Below are positions 8,587 to 15,639 of a DNA stretch of 64,000 nucleotides, piece by piece; the stretch's first letter is position 1; every line of letters starts with the position of its first letter. Source of the DNA: Streptomyces sp. NBC_01314 (GTDB taxonomy: Bacteria > Actinomycetota > Actinomycetes > Streptomycetales > Streptomycetaceae); assembly GCF_041435215.1 (NCBI RefSeq), contig NZ_CP108394.1, positions 5,828,001-5,892,000 on the forward strand, given 5' to 3'. The position numbers and the translations under genes were made by a program. The notes beneath the pieces are model-generated. The model worked only from the letters and a program-made list of their open reading frames with translations, did not search any database and was not told where the DNA came from.

Positions 8587-8880
8587 TCAGAACTCGTAGT
8601 CGGCGATGATCCACGTGGCGAACTCTCGCCACAGTGCCACGCCCGCCTGGTGGTCCGGGTGCTCGGCGTAGGTGCGCAGCGCGTCCACGTCGTCGAACGC
8701 GGAGTTGATCGCGTAGTCGTAGGCGATGGGGCGGTCGCTGAAGTTCCAGCCCAGCTCCCAGGAACGGATCTCCTCGATCCTGCCGTCGAGCGCGCGGAAG
8801 GCGTCCACGCCCTTGACGACCCGCGGGTCGTCGCGCTCGACGCCCTCGTTGAGCTTGAAGAGGACCAGGTGGCGGATCAT
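8587..8880 (-). CDS. Dabb-family (stress-responsive A/B barrel) protein
   Basis: 97 residues, the standard length of a single dimeric alpha/beta-barrel unit. It opens with MIRHLVLFKLNEG, the typical Dabb first strand, and carries WELGWNFSD, AYDYAINSAFDDVDALRTYA and HPDHQAGVALWREFATWI, matching family positions. These proteins are ferredoxin-like-fold dimers; activity is unknown in Streptomyces. A good terminator follows it. A small membrane-protein gene starts transcription upstream on the same strand with a 34-base gap. Confidence 0.9.
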   Translation of the reverse strand: MIRHLVLFKLNEGVERDDPRVVKGVDAFRALDGRIEEIRSWELGWNFSDRPIAYDYAINSAFDDVDALRTYAEHPDHQAGVALWREFATWIIADYEF

Positions 8881-8914
8881 GGGCGCTCCGGGAAGGTCGT
8901 ACGGGGTGCGGGGG

Positions 8915-9091
8915 CTACTCGGCGCCGTCGGCGATCCAGGTGAAGAAGTCGCCGATGGACTGGGCGGCGTTCGAGATGCCCTCGAACCCTATCTGGACGT
9001 AGTCGGCGGCTTTGGCCGGGTCCGTGATGATCACGTAGGCCACGAAGACCACGAGCACGAACAGCGCGATCTTCTTCCCTTGCACCGCCAC
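8915..9091 (-). CDS. Small conserved-type membrane protein
   Basis: 58 residues, starting at the second of two adjacent in-frame GTG codons (9091), because GGGGGAGG then sits at a suitable distance; the first GTG is at 9094. The sequence begins MAVQGKKIALFV and has one membrane helix (about residues 6-23), then a soluble part with DYVQIGFEGISNAAQSIGDF and FTWIADGAE at the end. I recall very similar short proteins at this position in many streptomycetes, but no function is known. It lies just upstream of and co-oriented with the Dabb gene. Confidence 0.7.
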   Translation of the reverse strand: MAVQGKKIALFVLVVFVAYVIITDPAKAADYVQIGFEGISNAAQSIGDFFTWIADGAE

Positions 9092-9204
9092 CACGGCCTC
9101 CCCCGCCTCTTGTGCCCGTGGGCCCTATCGGTCCCTCTTTGTCGGCGGCGAGTGTAACCCGATCATGCGTTCGGAGGAGAGATGGCAGAGCCTGGGGAAC
9201 GCAC

Positions 9205-9234
9205 GAAGGGCCCCGTCTGACGACGGGGCCCTTC
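9205..9234 (-). terminator. Terminator of the tRNA-Ser(CGA) transcript
   Basis: GAAGGGCCCCGTC (9205-9217) and GACGGGGCCCTTC (9222-9234) form a 13-bp perfect stem with a 4-base loop, six bases beyond the tRNA 3' end on the minus strand. Confidence 0.75.
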
Positions 9235-9239
9235 TTCGG

Positions 9240-9324
9240 CGGTAGCGGAGGGATTTGAACCCTCGGTGACTTGCGCCACACTCGCTTTCGAGGCGAGCTC
9301 CTTCGGCCGCTCGGACACGCTACC
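9240..9324 (-). tRNA. tRNA-Ser(CGA)
   Basis: 85 bases with a 7-bp acceptor stem GGTAGCG/CGCTACC, an anticodon stem CTCGC/GCGAG around the loop CTCGAAA (anticodon CGA, reading UCG), the long variable arm of a class II tRNA, and the T-loop GTTCAAATC. The discriminator base is G, as expected for tRNA-Ser. CCA is not encoded. Confidence 0.95.
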
Positions 9325-9400
9325 GAGGGAGACTTTACAGCAAGGTGGGGCGTGCTTTGAAATCGGTATTGCCGGGGGACTCAACGGTATTGCCGGGGCC

Positions 9401-9901
9401 TCAACGGGTGCGGAAGAAGTCGGTGAGGAGCCTGGCGCAGTCGTCGGCGAGGACGCCTTCGACGACCTCGGGGCGGTGGTTGAGGCGGCGGTCGCGTACG
9501 ACGTCCCAGAGGGAGCCGGTGGCGCCGGCCTTCTCGTCGCGGGCGCCGTAGACGACCCGGTCGACCCGGGACTGCACGAGCGCGCCCGCGCACATCGTGC
9601 ACGGTTCGAGGGTGACGACTAGGGTGCAGCCGGTCAGCCGCCACTCCCCGAGTTCGGCGGCGGCCCGGCGGACGGCCAGCACCTCCGCGTGGGCGGTCGG
9701 GTCGCCGGTCGCCTCCCGTTCGTTGTGCCCGGTGGCCAGTACGGTCGTGCCGTCAGGAGACAGGACGACCGCACCGACCGGGACGTCACCGCCCTCGGCG
9801 GCCCGCCCGGCCTCGGCCAGGGCGAGCCGCATGGCGGCCCGCCAGGGGTCGCGTACCGGATCGGTGCCGCCCGGTGCCTCCGCGTCGGTCGCGTCGGTCA
9901 C
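9401..9901 (-). CDS. tadA: tRNA adenosine(34) deaminase TadA
   Basis: Converts A34 to inosine in tRNA-Arg(ACG), allowing wobble decoding. The cytidine/deoxycytidylate-deaminase fold is complete: DPTAHAEVLAVRRAA carries the zinc-binding His and catalytic Glu (HAE), and TLEPCTMCAGAL supplies the two zinc Cys (PCTMC). The GTG at 9901 (166 residues) is chosen because it includes the N-terminal helix DPWRAAMRLALAEAG that aligns with other TadA proteins; an internal ATG at 9832 would give 143 residues. It lies 40 bases downstream of its associated gene on the same strand, forming a two-gene operon. Confidence 0.92.
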   Translation of the reverse strand: MTDATDAEAPGGTDPVRDPWRAAMRLALAEAGRAAEGGDVPVGAVVLSPDGTTVLATGHNEREATGDPTAHAEVLAVRRAAAELGEWRLTGCTLVVTLEPCTMCAGALVQSRVDRVVYGARDEKAGATGSLWDVVRDRRLNHRPEVVEGVLADDCARLLTDFFRTR

Positions 9902-9941
9902 CGGGGGAACGTCACCGATGGTCTCGGCGGAGTCGGCGGAC

Positions 9942-10490
9942 TCAGCGGACCGTCTCCAGGACCTCCGACGCCCCGAGGGCGTCGGCGATCGAACTGAGGG
10001 CGTCGTCGGCGTCGAGGGTGAGCAGTTCCTTCTCGCCCACCCCCAGGTCGTCGAGGATCTCGATGTCGCCGACGGGACTGTGCGGCACGGCCTCGGCGGA
10101 CGTGTCGTCTTCGTCGTCGGCATCGGACTCGCCGTCCTCGGTGCCGTCGAGGTCGAGGGAGTCCAGGTCGGCGTCGTTCTCGCCGGGTTCCCTTCCGAGC
10201 AGTTCGTCGGTGAGCAGGATCTCGCCGTAGCTGCTGCGAGCAGCGGCGGCGGCGTCCGACACGTAGATACGAGGGTCGTCCTCGCCATCGATGCGGACGA
10301 CGCCGAACCAGGCGTCCTCCTGTTCGATGAGCACCAGCACCGTGTCCTCGCCGGGCGAGGCTTCACGGGCCAGGTCGGCCAGATCCGACAGGGTTTCCAC
10401 ATCGTCGAGCTCTGTGTCGCTCGCTTTCCACCCGTCTTCGGTGCGCGCGAGCAGTGCGGCGAAGTACACCGTGACTCTCCCACTGGTCAT
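9942..10490 (-). CDS. TadA-associated protein (tRNA adenosine deaminase-associated family)
   Basis: 182 residues from the ATG at 10490. The first ~95 residues are a conserved domain with VYFAALLARTEDGW and DTVLVLIEQEDAWFG; residues about 100-145 are a low-complexity Asp/Glu/Ser region, and the C-terminal 40 residues (GDIEILDDLGVGEKELLTL) are conserved again. Actinobacterial proteins of this family are named only from their constant position before tadA; no activity is established. Confidence 0.85.
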   Translation of the reverse strand: MTSGRVTVYFAALLARTEDGWKASDTELDDVETLSDLADLAREASPGEDTVLVLIEQEDAWFGVVRIDGEDDPRIYVSDAAAAARSSYGEILLTDELLGREPGENDADLDSLDLDGTEDGESDADDEDDTSAEAVPHSPVGDIEILDDLGVGEKELLTLDADDALSSIADALGASEVLETVR

Positions 10491-10996
10491 AGGTGTGCCG
10501 GTTGGGGTTCCCCCCGGCGGAGGTTGTGGGTGGGGAGGTTTGCGGTCCGAGCCCCACCCACTCGGAATCGTGGCAGAAACAGAGCGCTCAGGGGACGTCT
10601 TCGGCTCGCTGTGTCCGGCTCTTTTGATCGCCGGTGGGTTCGCCGTTCACCTGCGCACCTGTTGCCGCCACGAGCGGATCGTACGCGGAGTTCCCGGCCG
10701 CATATGCGCGACCACCCCGTGAAGGCCCCACACATCCTCCACGAACTCGCCACATGGGCCACGCGGGAGCGTGGGGAACGGTCGACAGCGACGAGGGGAG
10801 CGGCGTGGCGGGAAGCAGGGAGCGGCTGAGGAAGAGGTGACGGTGCCACAGGGAGGGGGCGGGGAAGGGGGGATGGGGTTACAGGAGGGGCGAAGCGGGA
10901 GCGGAGCGTGGGCGGGCAGGAGGGAGGAGGGAGTTGGGGCAGAGCCCCGGGGAGGGGCTGAGGGAGGTGCTGAGGGCGAGGGCCGGTTCGCCGGGG
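10491..10996. other. Non-coding spacer, no supported gene
   Basis: The open frames here have no ribosome sites and read as low-complexity Gly/Arg or Pro-rich shadows. From about 10850 to 10990 the plus strand is a purine-rich G/A tract. Promoters of the tadA-associated gene should lie near 10491-10560. Confidence 0.5.
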
Positions 10997-11173
10997 CTAC
11001 CAGCGGAAGGTGCGCATGCGCATGGCGTGGCGGAGTCGGGCGGCCTTGGCGCGGCGCGGCTGGACCCGGTCGCGCAGCTCCCGCGCCTCCGTCAACTCCC
11101 GCAGGAACTGCGCCCGCCGCCGCCGACGCGCGGCATCGCTCTCCCGCCCGCCGCCCTGCACCCCACCAGCCAT
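10997..11173 (-). CDS. Small strongly basic protein, unknown function
   Basis: 58 residues from an ATG at 11173 with GAGGTG six bases upstream. It is very basic and predicted helical: AARRRRRAQFLRELTEARE, LRDRVQPRRAKAARLRHAM, ending MRMRTFRW. The frame stays open for more than 1 kb upstream, so a longer protein with an Ala/Gly/Arg-rich repeat N-terminus (AAQGADEVTRMAG, APQGAEGVTRAAG) is possible. I recall proteins ending in this RMRTFRW-like tail at this locus in streptomycetes, but no function. A nucleic-acid-binding role is only a guess from composition. Confidence 0.5.
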   Translation of the reverse strand: MAGGVQGGGRESDAARRRRRAQFLRELTEARELRDRVQPRRAKAARLRHAMRMRTFRW

Positions 11174-11676
11174 ACGCGTCACCTCATCGGCCCCCTGTGC
11201 TGCCCGGCCAGCCGCCCGTGTCACCCCTTCGGCTCCCTGTGGCGCTCCGCCGGACGCCCGTGCCGCTCCGGCGGACGCCCGTGCCGGCCGGTCGGCCGTC
11301 CGCCCGCGCTGTCCCACTGCCGGTCCGTGTCGCCCCGCCTGTTGTCCGGGGCGCTCCGCCGCCCTTTCGCGCCGTCCTGGTGGCCGTCCGCGCCGTGCCG
11401 CTGCTCGTGCGGGTCGGCTTGTCGGGCGGGTGGCCCCGTCCGGCAGGCTGTCGCTGGTCGGCGGTCGATATCCGGTCGGGCTCCCTGTCGGCGCTCCGTA
11501 GGGGTCGGGACGTGTTGGTCGGGTCTGGCATGGGCTCACCACCGTCAGGCGTCGGGTCGTTCCGTCGCCGCTCCGTTCATCCCATCCCACTTTCCCTCCG
11601 ACGGGGGGTTTGATGCCATCTGAAGGGTGCGGTGGGTGGTGGCCGGTGCGGGGGCGCTCGGGGGTGTGGCCCCGGT
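11174..11676. other. Low-complexity GC-rich spacer before upp
   Basis: Short degenerate repeats dominate (for example CCGGACGCCCGTGCCG-type units near 11240-11290). It could encode an N-terminal extension of the minus-strand basic protein; otherwise nothing is supported. Confidence 0.4.
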
Positions 11677-11682
11677 TACTGT
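11677..11682 (+). promoter_or_regulatory. -10 box of leaderless upp promoter
   Basis: TACTGT (TANNNT) ends 7 bases before the upp ATG, the spacing expected when transcription starts at or next to the A of the start codon. No ribosome site precedes the ATG. Confidence 0.55.
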
Positions 11683-11689
11683 TGTGGAC

Positions 11690-12325
11690 ATGCGCCTCCA
11701 CGTCGTCGACCACCCCCTGGTCGCTCACAAGCTGACCACGCTGCGCGACCAGCGCACCGACTCCCCGACCTTCCGTCGCCTCGCCGACGAGCTGGTCACC
11801 CTGCTCGCCTACGAGGCCACGCGGGACGTGCGCACCGAGCTCGTCGACATCACGACGCCGGTCTCCACGACCACGGGCGTCAAGCTCGCTCGCCCGCGCC
11901 CGCTCGTCGTGCCGATCCTGCGGGCCGGCCTCGGCATGCTCGACGGCATGGTCCGGCTGCTGCCGACCGCCGAGGTGGGCTTCCTGGGCATGATCCGCAA
12001 CGAGGAGACGCTTGAGGCCTCCACGTACGCCACCCGCATGCCCGAGGACCTCTCCGGGCGCCAGGTGTACGTCCTCGACCCCATGCTCGCCACCGGCGGC
12101 ACGCTCGTCGCCGCGATCCGTGAGCTGATCAAGCGCGGCGCCGACGACGTGACCGCCGTCGTGCTTCTCGCCGCACCCGAGGGCGTCGAGCTCATGGAGC
12201 GCGAGCTGGCGGGCTCCCCGGTGACGGTCGTGACCGCCGCCGTCGACGAGCGCCTCAACGAGCACGGCTACATCGTGCCGGGCCTGGGAGACGCGGGCGA
12301 CCGGCTGTACGGCGCCGCGGAGTAG
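11690..12325 (+). CDS. upp: Uracil phosphoribosyltransferase
   Basis: Salvages uracil: uracil + PRPP gives UMP + PPi. 211 residues from the ATG at 11690 ([15 protein letters not shown] is the standard N-terminus; upstream in-frame codons are not needed). The PRPP loop is seen as [13 protein letters not shown] at about 125-137, the uracil-binding C-terminal segment as [20 protein letters not shown] at about 186-205, and the flexible-hood region as TPVSTTTG. A 9-bp stem hairpin separates it from the convergent LytR-C gene. Confidence 0.97.
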   Translation: MRLHVVDHPLVAHKLTTLRDQRTDSPTFRRLADELVTLLAYEATRDVRTELVDITTPVSTTTGVKLARPRPLVVPILRAGLGMLDGMVRLLPTAEVGFLGMIRNEETLEASTYATRMPEDLSGRQVYVLDPMLATGGTLVAAIRELIKRGADDVTAVVLLAAPEGVELMERELAGSPVTVVTAAVDERLNEHGYIVPGLGDAGDRLYGAAE

Positions 12326-12355
12326 CCCCGTACGAAACGGGTTCCTTACGGGGCT
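12324..12355. terminator. Bidirectional terminator between upp and the LytR-C gene
   Basis: AGCCCCGTA (12324-12332) pairs with TACGGGGCT (12347-12355). The hairpin overlaps the last bases of upp and lies 3 bases beyond the convergent gene, so it can serve both. Confidence 0.6.
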
Positions 12356-12358
12356 CGG

Positions 12359-13027
12359 TCAGCAGGTTTTCGCAGCGGTGGGCGTCGGCTCGGGACTGGT
12401 CAGATCGGCCAGGGCCTTGTCGGCGTCCTTCTGCTTGCTGAGGGCCTTGAAGCCGGTGCCGATGACGAGGTCCACCTCGGTGGCCTTCGTGCGGCTGTCG
12501 GTCTTCAGCCGCGCGCCGGTGAGCTGGGTGTTGAGGACGGGCAGCGCCGCGCTCTCGGCGGCCTTCGCGCCGAGCAGTATCGCGGCGCCCTTGACCTTCT
12601 TGTCGTACTCCTTGCTCGCGTTGCCCACGTTCCCGATGCGGAAGCCGCGCTTCTTCAGCTCGTCGGCGGTCTCCTTGGCGAGACCGGCGCGGGGCGTGGC
12701 GTTGAGGACGTTGACGGTGATCCTGCCGGGTACGGGGAAGCCCTTCACGGACGTCCCGGACTTCCCGGCCGGGCCGCTCGCTCTCGGGGACGGGCTCACC
12801 CGGGACGCGCAGTCCGCCTTGGGTCCGGCCGCGGCGGCCTGGTCCCCGTCACCGGTGAAGACATCGATGAGCTGCAGGGTGCCCCAGCCGAGGAGGCCCA
12901 GCGCGGTCACGGACGCGACGACCGCGAGGACGAGCCTGCGACGCCTCTTGGGCCGGCGCAGCCTCGGGTACTTGTCCCCCGTGATCCGGTACTGGCCGCC
13001 CATGCCAGGAGGGGTGAGCATGCTCAT
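12359..13027 (-). CDS. LytR C-terminal-domain membrane protein
   Basis: 222 residues: a short basic cytoplasmic N-terminus (RLRRPKRRRRL), one membrane helix (LVLAVVASVTALGLLGWGTL, about 31-50), a Ser/Pro/Gly linker, then a LytR_C domain with ITVNVLNATPRAGLAKETADEL and GFRIGNVGNA, which is the hallmark of that fold. It lacks the LCP catalytic domain, so it is not itself a wall-polymer ligase. A TACGCT -10 box (13034-13039, minus strand) six bases before the ATG suggests a leaderless transcript. The C-terminus ends in Cys. Confidence 0.85.
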   Translation of the reverse strand: MSMLTPPGMGGQYRITGDKYPRLRRPKRRRRLVLAVVASVTALGLLGWGTLQLIDVFTGDGDQAAAAGPKADCASRVSPSPRASGPAGKSGTSVKGFPVPGRITVNVLNATPRAGLAKETADELKKRGFRIGNVGNASKEYDKKVKGAAILLGAKAAESAALPVLNTQLTGARLKTDSRTKATEVDLVIGTGFKALSKQKDADKALADLTSPEPTPTAAKTC

Positions 13028-13204
13028 GGGCGCAGCGTAGTTGCCGTTGGACGGCGATGCCTACTAGATGATCATTCACCGCGCTGCAGTCCAACCCGAA
13101 AGGGCGAACGGGCGACCGTCCGGGCACGGGCCGATGCCACGGCGGCGCCGAGGATCTGTGGCGGATGGCCGGGGCGACCGCCTGCGGCGGCTTCCGGTGA
13201 AGGG

Positions 13205-13504
13205 CTAGTAGTCCAGTTCGAGGACGCGGGCGTGGAGCACCTGGCGTTGCTGGAGGGCCGCGCGGACCGCACGGTGGAGGCCGTCCTCCAGGTACAGATC
13301 GCCCTGCCACTTCACCACGTGCGCGAAGAGGTCGCCGTAGAAGGTGGAGTCCTCGGCGAGGAGGGTCTCCAGGTCCAGCTGCCCCTTGGTCGTCACGAGC
13401 TGATCGAGGCGGACCGGGCGCGGCGCGACGTCCGCCCACTGCCGGGTGCTTTCCCGGCCGTGGTCGGGGTACGGCCGGCCGTTTCCGATGCGCTTGAAGA
13501 TCAC
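13205..13504 (-). CDS. VapB-family-like protein, no toxin partner nearby
   Basis: 99 residues from a GTG at 13504, with TAGGCT a few bases upstream suggesting a leaderless mRNA. It starts MIFKRIGNGRPYPDHGRES and ends HARVLELDY. The middle, QLDLETLLAEDSTFYGDLFA and KWQGDLYLEDGLHRAVRAAL, is conserved among actinobacterial proteins that automated pipelines label VapB-type antitoxins. No PIN-domain toxin is beside it, so the antitoxin label is doubtful; it may be a stand-alone conserved protein. Confidence 0.75.
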   Translation of the reverse strand: MIFKRIGNGRPYPDHGRESTRQWADVAPRPVRLDQLVTTKGQLDLETLLAEDSTFYGDLFAHVVKWQGDLYLEDGLHRAVRAALQQRQVLHARVLELDY

Positions 13505-14013
13505 ACGGAAAGCCTACCGGTCGAGACGTTCCGGGCGCAGCCATGGCGACGGAGCGACACCCTGGAAAAGGCGCCGCGAAGTGGGGCGAAACGGTAATTC
13601 TGTGAGGGTCCGGTGGCGGTCATGGGTGCTCGCCGGGGTCCTTTCGAGGACGCGGGGAGTTCGCCGCGAGGCGTCGCCGGGGATTCTCCGGGATCGAGCC
13701 CCGGCCTTTCCGGGGCTTTCGGGGCTTCACCCGGATTTCTCCGGAGAGGCACCGCGATGCCGCCCGGATCGCAGGGATGCCTTCGCCGGGCGTCCGGCGG
13801 CTCTCCGGGGGCTGGCCGTCCGGGGGCTACGGGTCCGAGGTGAGTGACGATGAGTGACCACCAGCCCGAATCGGGGTCCGCGTGCGGGGCCGCCGTCTCG
13901 CCGGAGGTTCGGCGCGAGACGGTGCCCGGTGTTGGGCTCGCCCGTGCGGGGGCTTGTGTGTGGGGGGGGGCCTGTGTGGGGCGCCTGTGTGGTGGCAGGG
14001 GGAGGGTCGTCGG
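13505..14013. other. Intergenic region, no supported gene
   Basis: Possible frames have no ribosome site and biased composition. A run of nine G residues at about 13962-13970 and GTGTGG-rich sequence make this slippery low-complexity DNA; parts resemble GGGGCTTTC-type short direct repeats at 13700-13730. Confidence 0.45.
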
Positions 14014-14607
14014 TTACTCGCCGGAGGCCTTCGCCGCTTTGGCCGCTGCCTTCATCTCCTGTTTGTGGGCGCGGACCTTGGCCAGGGAGTCGGGGCCCTT
14101 GATGTCGGCCACGGAACGGAAGGAGCCGGGGTCGCCGTAGGAGCCGGCGGCTTCGCGCCAGCCGGTGGGGTGGACGCCGAGTTGTTTGCCGAGGAGGGCC
14201 AGGAAGATCTGGGCCTTCTGCCGGCCGAAGCCGGGGAGGGATTCGAGGCGGGAGAGGAGGTCTTCGCCGGTCGTCGCGTCCTGCCAGACCGCGCTCGCGT
14301 CGCCGTCGTGGTGGTCGACGAGGTATTGGCACAGCTGCTGGATCCGCTTCGCCATGGAACCGGGGTAGCGGTGTACCGCCGGTTTGGTGGACAGCAGCGC
14401 GACGAAGGCCTCCGGGTCCGTCGCCGCGATCTCGTGGGCGTCCAGGTCGTCGGCGCCGAGCCGCTGGGCGATGGTCCACGGGCCCTTGAACGCCCACTCC
14501 ATCGGCACTTGTTGGTCCAGCAGCATGCCGACCAGCGCGGCGAGCGGGCTGCGCCCGAGGAGCTCGTCCGCCTCGGGGTCCTGGGCGAGGTGAAGGGTGA
14601 CGTTCAT
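14014..14607 (-). CDS. HhH-GPD-type base-excision DNA repair protein
   Basis: 197 residues. It begins MNVTLHLAQDPEADELLGRSPL and includes LVGMLLDQQVPMEWAFKGPW, the conserved opening of this actinobacterial glycosylase-like family, and a helix-hairpin-helix LESLPGFGRQKAQIFLALLG at about 122-141 followed by VHPTGWREAAG. The C-terminal ~25 residues are Lys/Ala-rich. It should recognise damaged bases in DNA; the substrate is unknown, and the usual catalytic Lys of bifunctional glycosylases is not obvious. Confidence 0.88.
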   Translation of the reverse strand: MNVTLHLAQDPEADELLGRSPLAALVGMLLDQQVPMEWAFKGPWTIAQRLGADDLDAHEIAATDPEAFVALLSTKPAVHRYPGSMAKRIQQLCQYLVDHHDGDASAVWQDATTGEDLLSRLESLPGFGRQKAQIFLALLGKQLGVHPTGWREAAGSYGDPGSFRSVADIKGPDSLAKVRAHKQEMKAAAKAAKASGE

Positions 14608-14732
14608 GCCCCGATGATCGCTCGCCGGGCGGCACGCCGCAGTCCGGGTCCGGCCCCGGCGCCGTAGCCCTGAGTTCGGTCCAGGTGAGGGGTGCGTTTG
14701 TGCGGTGGCGTGGTGTGGCGCGGCGTGGACCG

Positions 14733-15560
14733 TTACGGGCGCCAGTAGCCCAGCGCGTGCATCCGTTGTTTCGGCAGGCCCAGTTCCTTGCGGAAGTACG
14801 CCGTCAGGGAGCGGGTCGTCGCGGTGTCGCAGGCGATCCAGACGTAGGGGTCGGGGGTGTTCTCCAGAAGGGCGGGGGCGTCGGTCCTCACCTGGGTGAG
14901 GAGACGGGCGCCGGCGTCCTGGCGGGGGACCGGGCGGAAGTCGTGGCGGGTGGGGTCGAGGCGGAGGGGGAGCCCGCCTGCCTCGGGGACTTGGACCAGG
15001 GCCCGGCCTTGGGCCGCCGCTGCCGCTGCCGCTGCCTCCGCCCCCACCTCAACCGCAGCCTCCGCCTCCACGTCCGTCTCCGCTTCCGCCGACGTCTCGA
15101 ACCAGATGGTCGCCGGGGCTGACGGCAGTGCGTCGAGGAGGGAGTTGATGGCTGGGAGGGAGGCCGGGTCGCCGATGGCGAGGATGTGGGAGGGGGCGGG
15201 GTCGGGGTCGGTGAAGGCGGTGCCGTGGACCGTGGCCTCGATGGTGTCGCCGGGCTTCACGGCGCGGGCCCAGTCGCTGGCGTGGCCGTCGTGGAGGGCG
15301 AACTCCAGGCTGAAGGTGCCGGCGGCCGGGTCGGGGTCGACGAGGGTGTACGCCCGCTGGTGCGGTTTGCCGGCGGCGTCGAACCAGAGGCGTACCCACA
15401 TCGTCGGGTGGACGCCGGTCACCGCGAGCATGCCGCCGTCGGTGAGGTGGACCCGGCGGTAGTGCTCGGTGACTTGTTCCGCACCGGCCACCGTGAGAAC
15501 GAAGTCCTTCCCGCGGAGCAGTTTGAGGACCGCTCCCTCCCAACCGTGCCCCTGCCCCAT
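14733..15560 (-). CDS. Siderophore-interacting protein (FAD-dependent ferric-siderophore reductase)
   Basis: 275 residues from the ATG at 15560, with GGAGGG upstream; a GTG at 15593 would add 11 residues. The FAD-binding barrel shows YRRVHLTDGG, QRAYTLVDPDPAAGTFSLEF (the RxYT flavin motif), and PGDTIEATVHGTAF; the SIP/NAD(P)H domain shows HILAIGDPASLPAINSLLDA and the C-terminal YFRKELGLPKQRMHALGYWRP. It releases iron from ferric siderophores in the cytosol. A near-perfect iron box lies just upstream. An Ala/Glu repeat insert (about 160-200: AEAETDVEAEAAVEVGAEA) in the linker between domains is unusual. Confidence 0.92.
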   Translation of the reverse strand: MGQGHGWEGAVLKLLRGKDFVLTVAGAEQVTEHYRRVHLTDGGMLAVTGVHPTMWVRLWFDAAGKPHQRAYTLVDPDPAAGTFSLEFALHDGHASDWARAVKPGDTIEATVHGTAFTDPDPAPSHILAIGDPASLPAINSLLDALPSAPATIWFETSAEAETDVEAEAAVEVGAEAAAAAAAAQGRALVQVPEAGGLPLRLDPTRHDFRPVPRQDAGARLLTQVRTDAPALLENTPDPYVWIACDTATTRSLTAYFRKELGLPKQRMHALGYWRP

Positions 15561-15600
15561 GGCTTCTGCACCCTCCACGTACGCTTTGATCACATATTGT

Positions 15601-15619
15601 TTAGGTAAGGCTAACCTAA
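15601..15619. promoter_or_regulatory. Iron box (DmdR1/IdeR-type operator)
   Basis: TTAGGTAAGGCTAACCTAA matches the actinobacterial iron-box palindrome TTAGGTTAGGCTAACCTAA at 18 of 19 positions. It lies in the divergent promoter region, 41 bases from the siderophore-interacting-protein start and 21 bases from the acylase start, so iron-bound DmdR1 could repress both directions. Confidence 0.88.
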
Positions 15620-15639
15620 TACGCGGACGGGGTGCGGAG

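Noticed and set aside
10997..12265. A 422-residue minus-strand protein covering upp
   Set aside because: It is the antisense of upp for much of its length; only the C-terminal basic segment has a credible start.
13940..14000. G-quadruplex or regulatory element at the G-run near 13965
   Set aside because: Low-complexity GTG-rich sequence downstream of a gene; no supporting structure or context.
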